A stretch of DNA of 64,000 nucleotides from Trileptium ribeirensis (Eukaryota; Nematoda; Enoplea; Enoplida; Thoracostomopsidae): assembly GCA_030248225.1 (NCBI GenBank), contig JASANE010012231.1, positions 1 to 64,000 on the forward strand. Reading direction: 5' to 3'. This document shows, piece by piece, positions 62,713 through 64,000 of the stretch. A program made the translations under genes and the position numbers. The notes beneath the pieces are model-generated. The model was not told where the DNA came from. It worked only from the letters and a program-made list of their open reading frames with translations, and did not search any database. Each line of letters opens with the position of its first letter. Positions within the stretch are counted from its first letter, which is position 1.

Positions 62713-63115
62713 TGTCGCAATTTACACTTTACGACGGATACAATTGGTATATAGCAAATTGAAAAAGCTATTTAGGTTTTATTTTAACCGGCCTTTACAC
62801 TGAAAACCAAACAAACCAAAATATTTAAACATTTATATCTTGTGAACTTTAGCAATCATTTAACGTGATTTAAACACAGCTTCATAAAGAACACAGTCAG
62901 CTCGGAATTCCATGTTTCTCCGTTAACAGCGGCAAACATTGTGTTATACTATGTCCAAACCACATAGATTATCAAACGATATAAAGCCAACCCACTCATA
63001 GCAGCCAAAAAACCAAGTAAAACGTTGAACGATGATAATTTAACGCCGTACACACTGAAATGTATCCGATTTGCATAAAGGGTAGCTACGACCAAATATT
63101 CGTGAAGACACGACA
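62713..63115 (-). repeat. 5' LTR of the BEL/Pao element
   Basis: 403 bp, partner of 55011-55412. Begins TGTCG and ends CGACA on the + strand. It should hold the element's promoter, read leftward; no clear TATA box chosen. Confidence 0.95.
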
Positions 63116-63120
63116 GGCTA
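63116..63120. repeat. Target-site duplication, right
   Basis: GGCTA directly after the right LTR end, matching 55006-55010. Confidence 0.9.
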
Positions 63121-64000
63121 GATATGGTTCATGTCAAGAGTGCATTAGGGAAGAGTATGACACTTCCCTGAACTCTAATGTTAGCCCTTGTTTGATGATA
63201 CGGGCGTTTTTAGCCTGACAATCCCCCAGTTTCTACATTCGTAGAATATTTGGAAACCGATCGCGAAATATAGGGATTGCATGAATGTAAGGCATAAAAC
63301 ACAACGATTTACATTCCGTAGAAAAGTAATTTTCGATGCTCGTCAATTTAAAAATATGTCAGCATATATATGAGCATATCGGAGAAACCAAGATTTTGGC
63401 GAAGCTCGCCGGTCAAAGACGTATTCTTAGCAATAACGTGTGCATCATACACATTCGTTGGCTCGAAAATCATTCGAATCATTTCGTTCGCAAATAACTA
63501 TTGGAAGAACAACCCATGTAAAACCTGAAGGCTTTAAATTGTCTCGCGGAGGATAGCTGTAGACAACTGTGGACTGCTTAGCAAGTCTACGGGAAAACAG
63601 GGAAGGCCGGAAAACTTTTTTGTAGCTGGAGGGCATGGAACAATGGGGAAGGTAAAAAACAGCGAAATTTTCCCACTACAGTCTACGGGAAAATGGGGAG
63701 GGTAGGTAAACTTGTTTTCTTATCTGTCGTCCATGGAACATTGTTAAAATGTGGAGAGAAACTGTTTTCGTAGCTGAAGTCTGTGGGACAACGGGGATTG
63801 TGGATACCTTGTTTTATATGGCGTCCATTGATCAGCGGGAAAACTGTGGAAAAAATTTTGCTTAGTTGCAATCATTGAGATACCACGGAAGGCGGGAAGA
63901 CTTGTTTACATAGTTGGTGTAAACAGGACAATGAGGAAGGAGAGGAGACAAAATGCAACTTGTTATCGTTGCTGTTGTCTGCGAAACAAAGGTGAACGTC
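63121..64000. other. Right-edge non-coding sequence
   Basis: No gene seen. From about 63580 onward a degenerate tandem repeat (separate entry). Confidence 0.5.
63580..63960. repeat. Degenerate tandem repeat, about 60-70 bp unit
   Basis: Repeated words GTCTACGGGAAAA, GGGGAGGGTAGG, AACTTGTTTTC, TAGCTG and CCATGGAACA recur in the same order about five times with much divergence, possibly continuing past the window. Confidence 0.6.

Larger units (their letters stand above)
55011..63115 (-). mobile_element. BEL/Pao LTR retrotransposon, full-length but decayed
   Basis: 8,105 bp between 5-bp GGCTA duplications, transcribed from the minus strand. LTRs of 402/403 bp start TGTCG and end CGACA. Order on the minus strand: 5' LTR, leader, gag (DUF1759), zinc knuckles, aspartic protease (DUF1758-type), reverse transcriptase, Peptidase_A17 region, RNase H, integrase, DUF5641 region, extra SGNH-like ORF, 3' LTR. 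The domain set and order define the family. The coding part has at least two in-frame stops in gag-protease, one at the RNase H start, and at least four frameshifts in pol, so it cannot make the full polyprotein. LTRs differ at about 34 positions by eye (roughly 8 percent): an old insertion. Confidence 0.95.

Noticed and set aside
1..64000. CRISPR array or bacterial operon
   Set aside because: No regularly spaced identical repeats with unique spacers; all coding sequence is intron-split or retrotransposon.

Overview
The window is eukaryotic nuclear DNA from an animal, most likely a protostome invertebrate such as an arthropod or nematode; I cannot name the species. Evidence: AT-rich sequence, spliceosomal introns with ordinary GT/AG borders, a BEL/Pao LTR retrotransposon of the DUF1759 / Peptidase_A17 / DUF5641 kind, short inverted-repeat elements and tRNA-like fragments.

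About 47 kb on the + strand is one very large gene whose 5' end lies off the left edge. Twenty exons can be placed between 724 and 47176. Exons 1-19 are each 261-324 bp, all multiples of three. Each starts after one base of a codon and ends after two (symmetric phase 2-2), and each encodes one acidic, helix-rich module of about 87-108 residues. Exon 20 carries a part module, a very basic tail and the stop codon. About 2,000 residues are visible. I do not recognise the family. Modules resemble each other by eye with period three (A-B-C), and several exons match best the exon nine places on (3/12, 4/13, 5/14, 6/15, 7/16). This suggests a three-module unit expanded to nine and duplicated. Three sites show local duplication that copies pieces of exons: a 102-bp triplication over the end of exon 13, a stray piece of exon 15 just upstream of it, and four tandem copies of the start of exon 19.

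The introns hold two related 0.48-0.49 kb inverted-repeat elements with TTA target duplications (7131-7624 and 35984-36464), a 1.57-kb foldback element with 200-bp arms (39511-41078), a small hairpin element near 9.3 kb, several tRNA-like fragments, and GC-rich dispersed repeats.

From 47.2 to 55.0 kb is intergenic sequence with minisatellites (notably a 24-bp unit at 51.5 kb) and one weak minus-strand ORF. From 55011 to 63115 is an almost complete but decayed BEL/Pao element on the minus strand, with 402/403-bp LTRs, TGTCG/CGACA ends and a 5-bp GGCTA target duplication. Its gag-pol is broken by stops and frameshifts. Between pol and the 3' LTR it carries an extra ORF whose remains look like an SGNH-type hydrolase. 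The last 0.9 kb is non-coding with a degenerate tandem repeat.

The point of most interest is the giant modular gene: every exon is a frame-neutral cassette, and local duplications show how cassettes or pieces of them are being copied.
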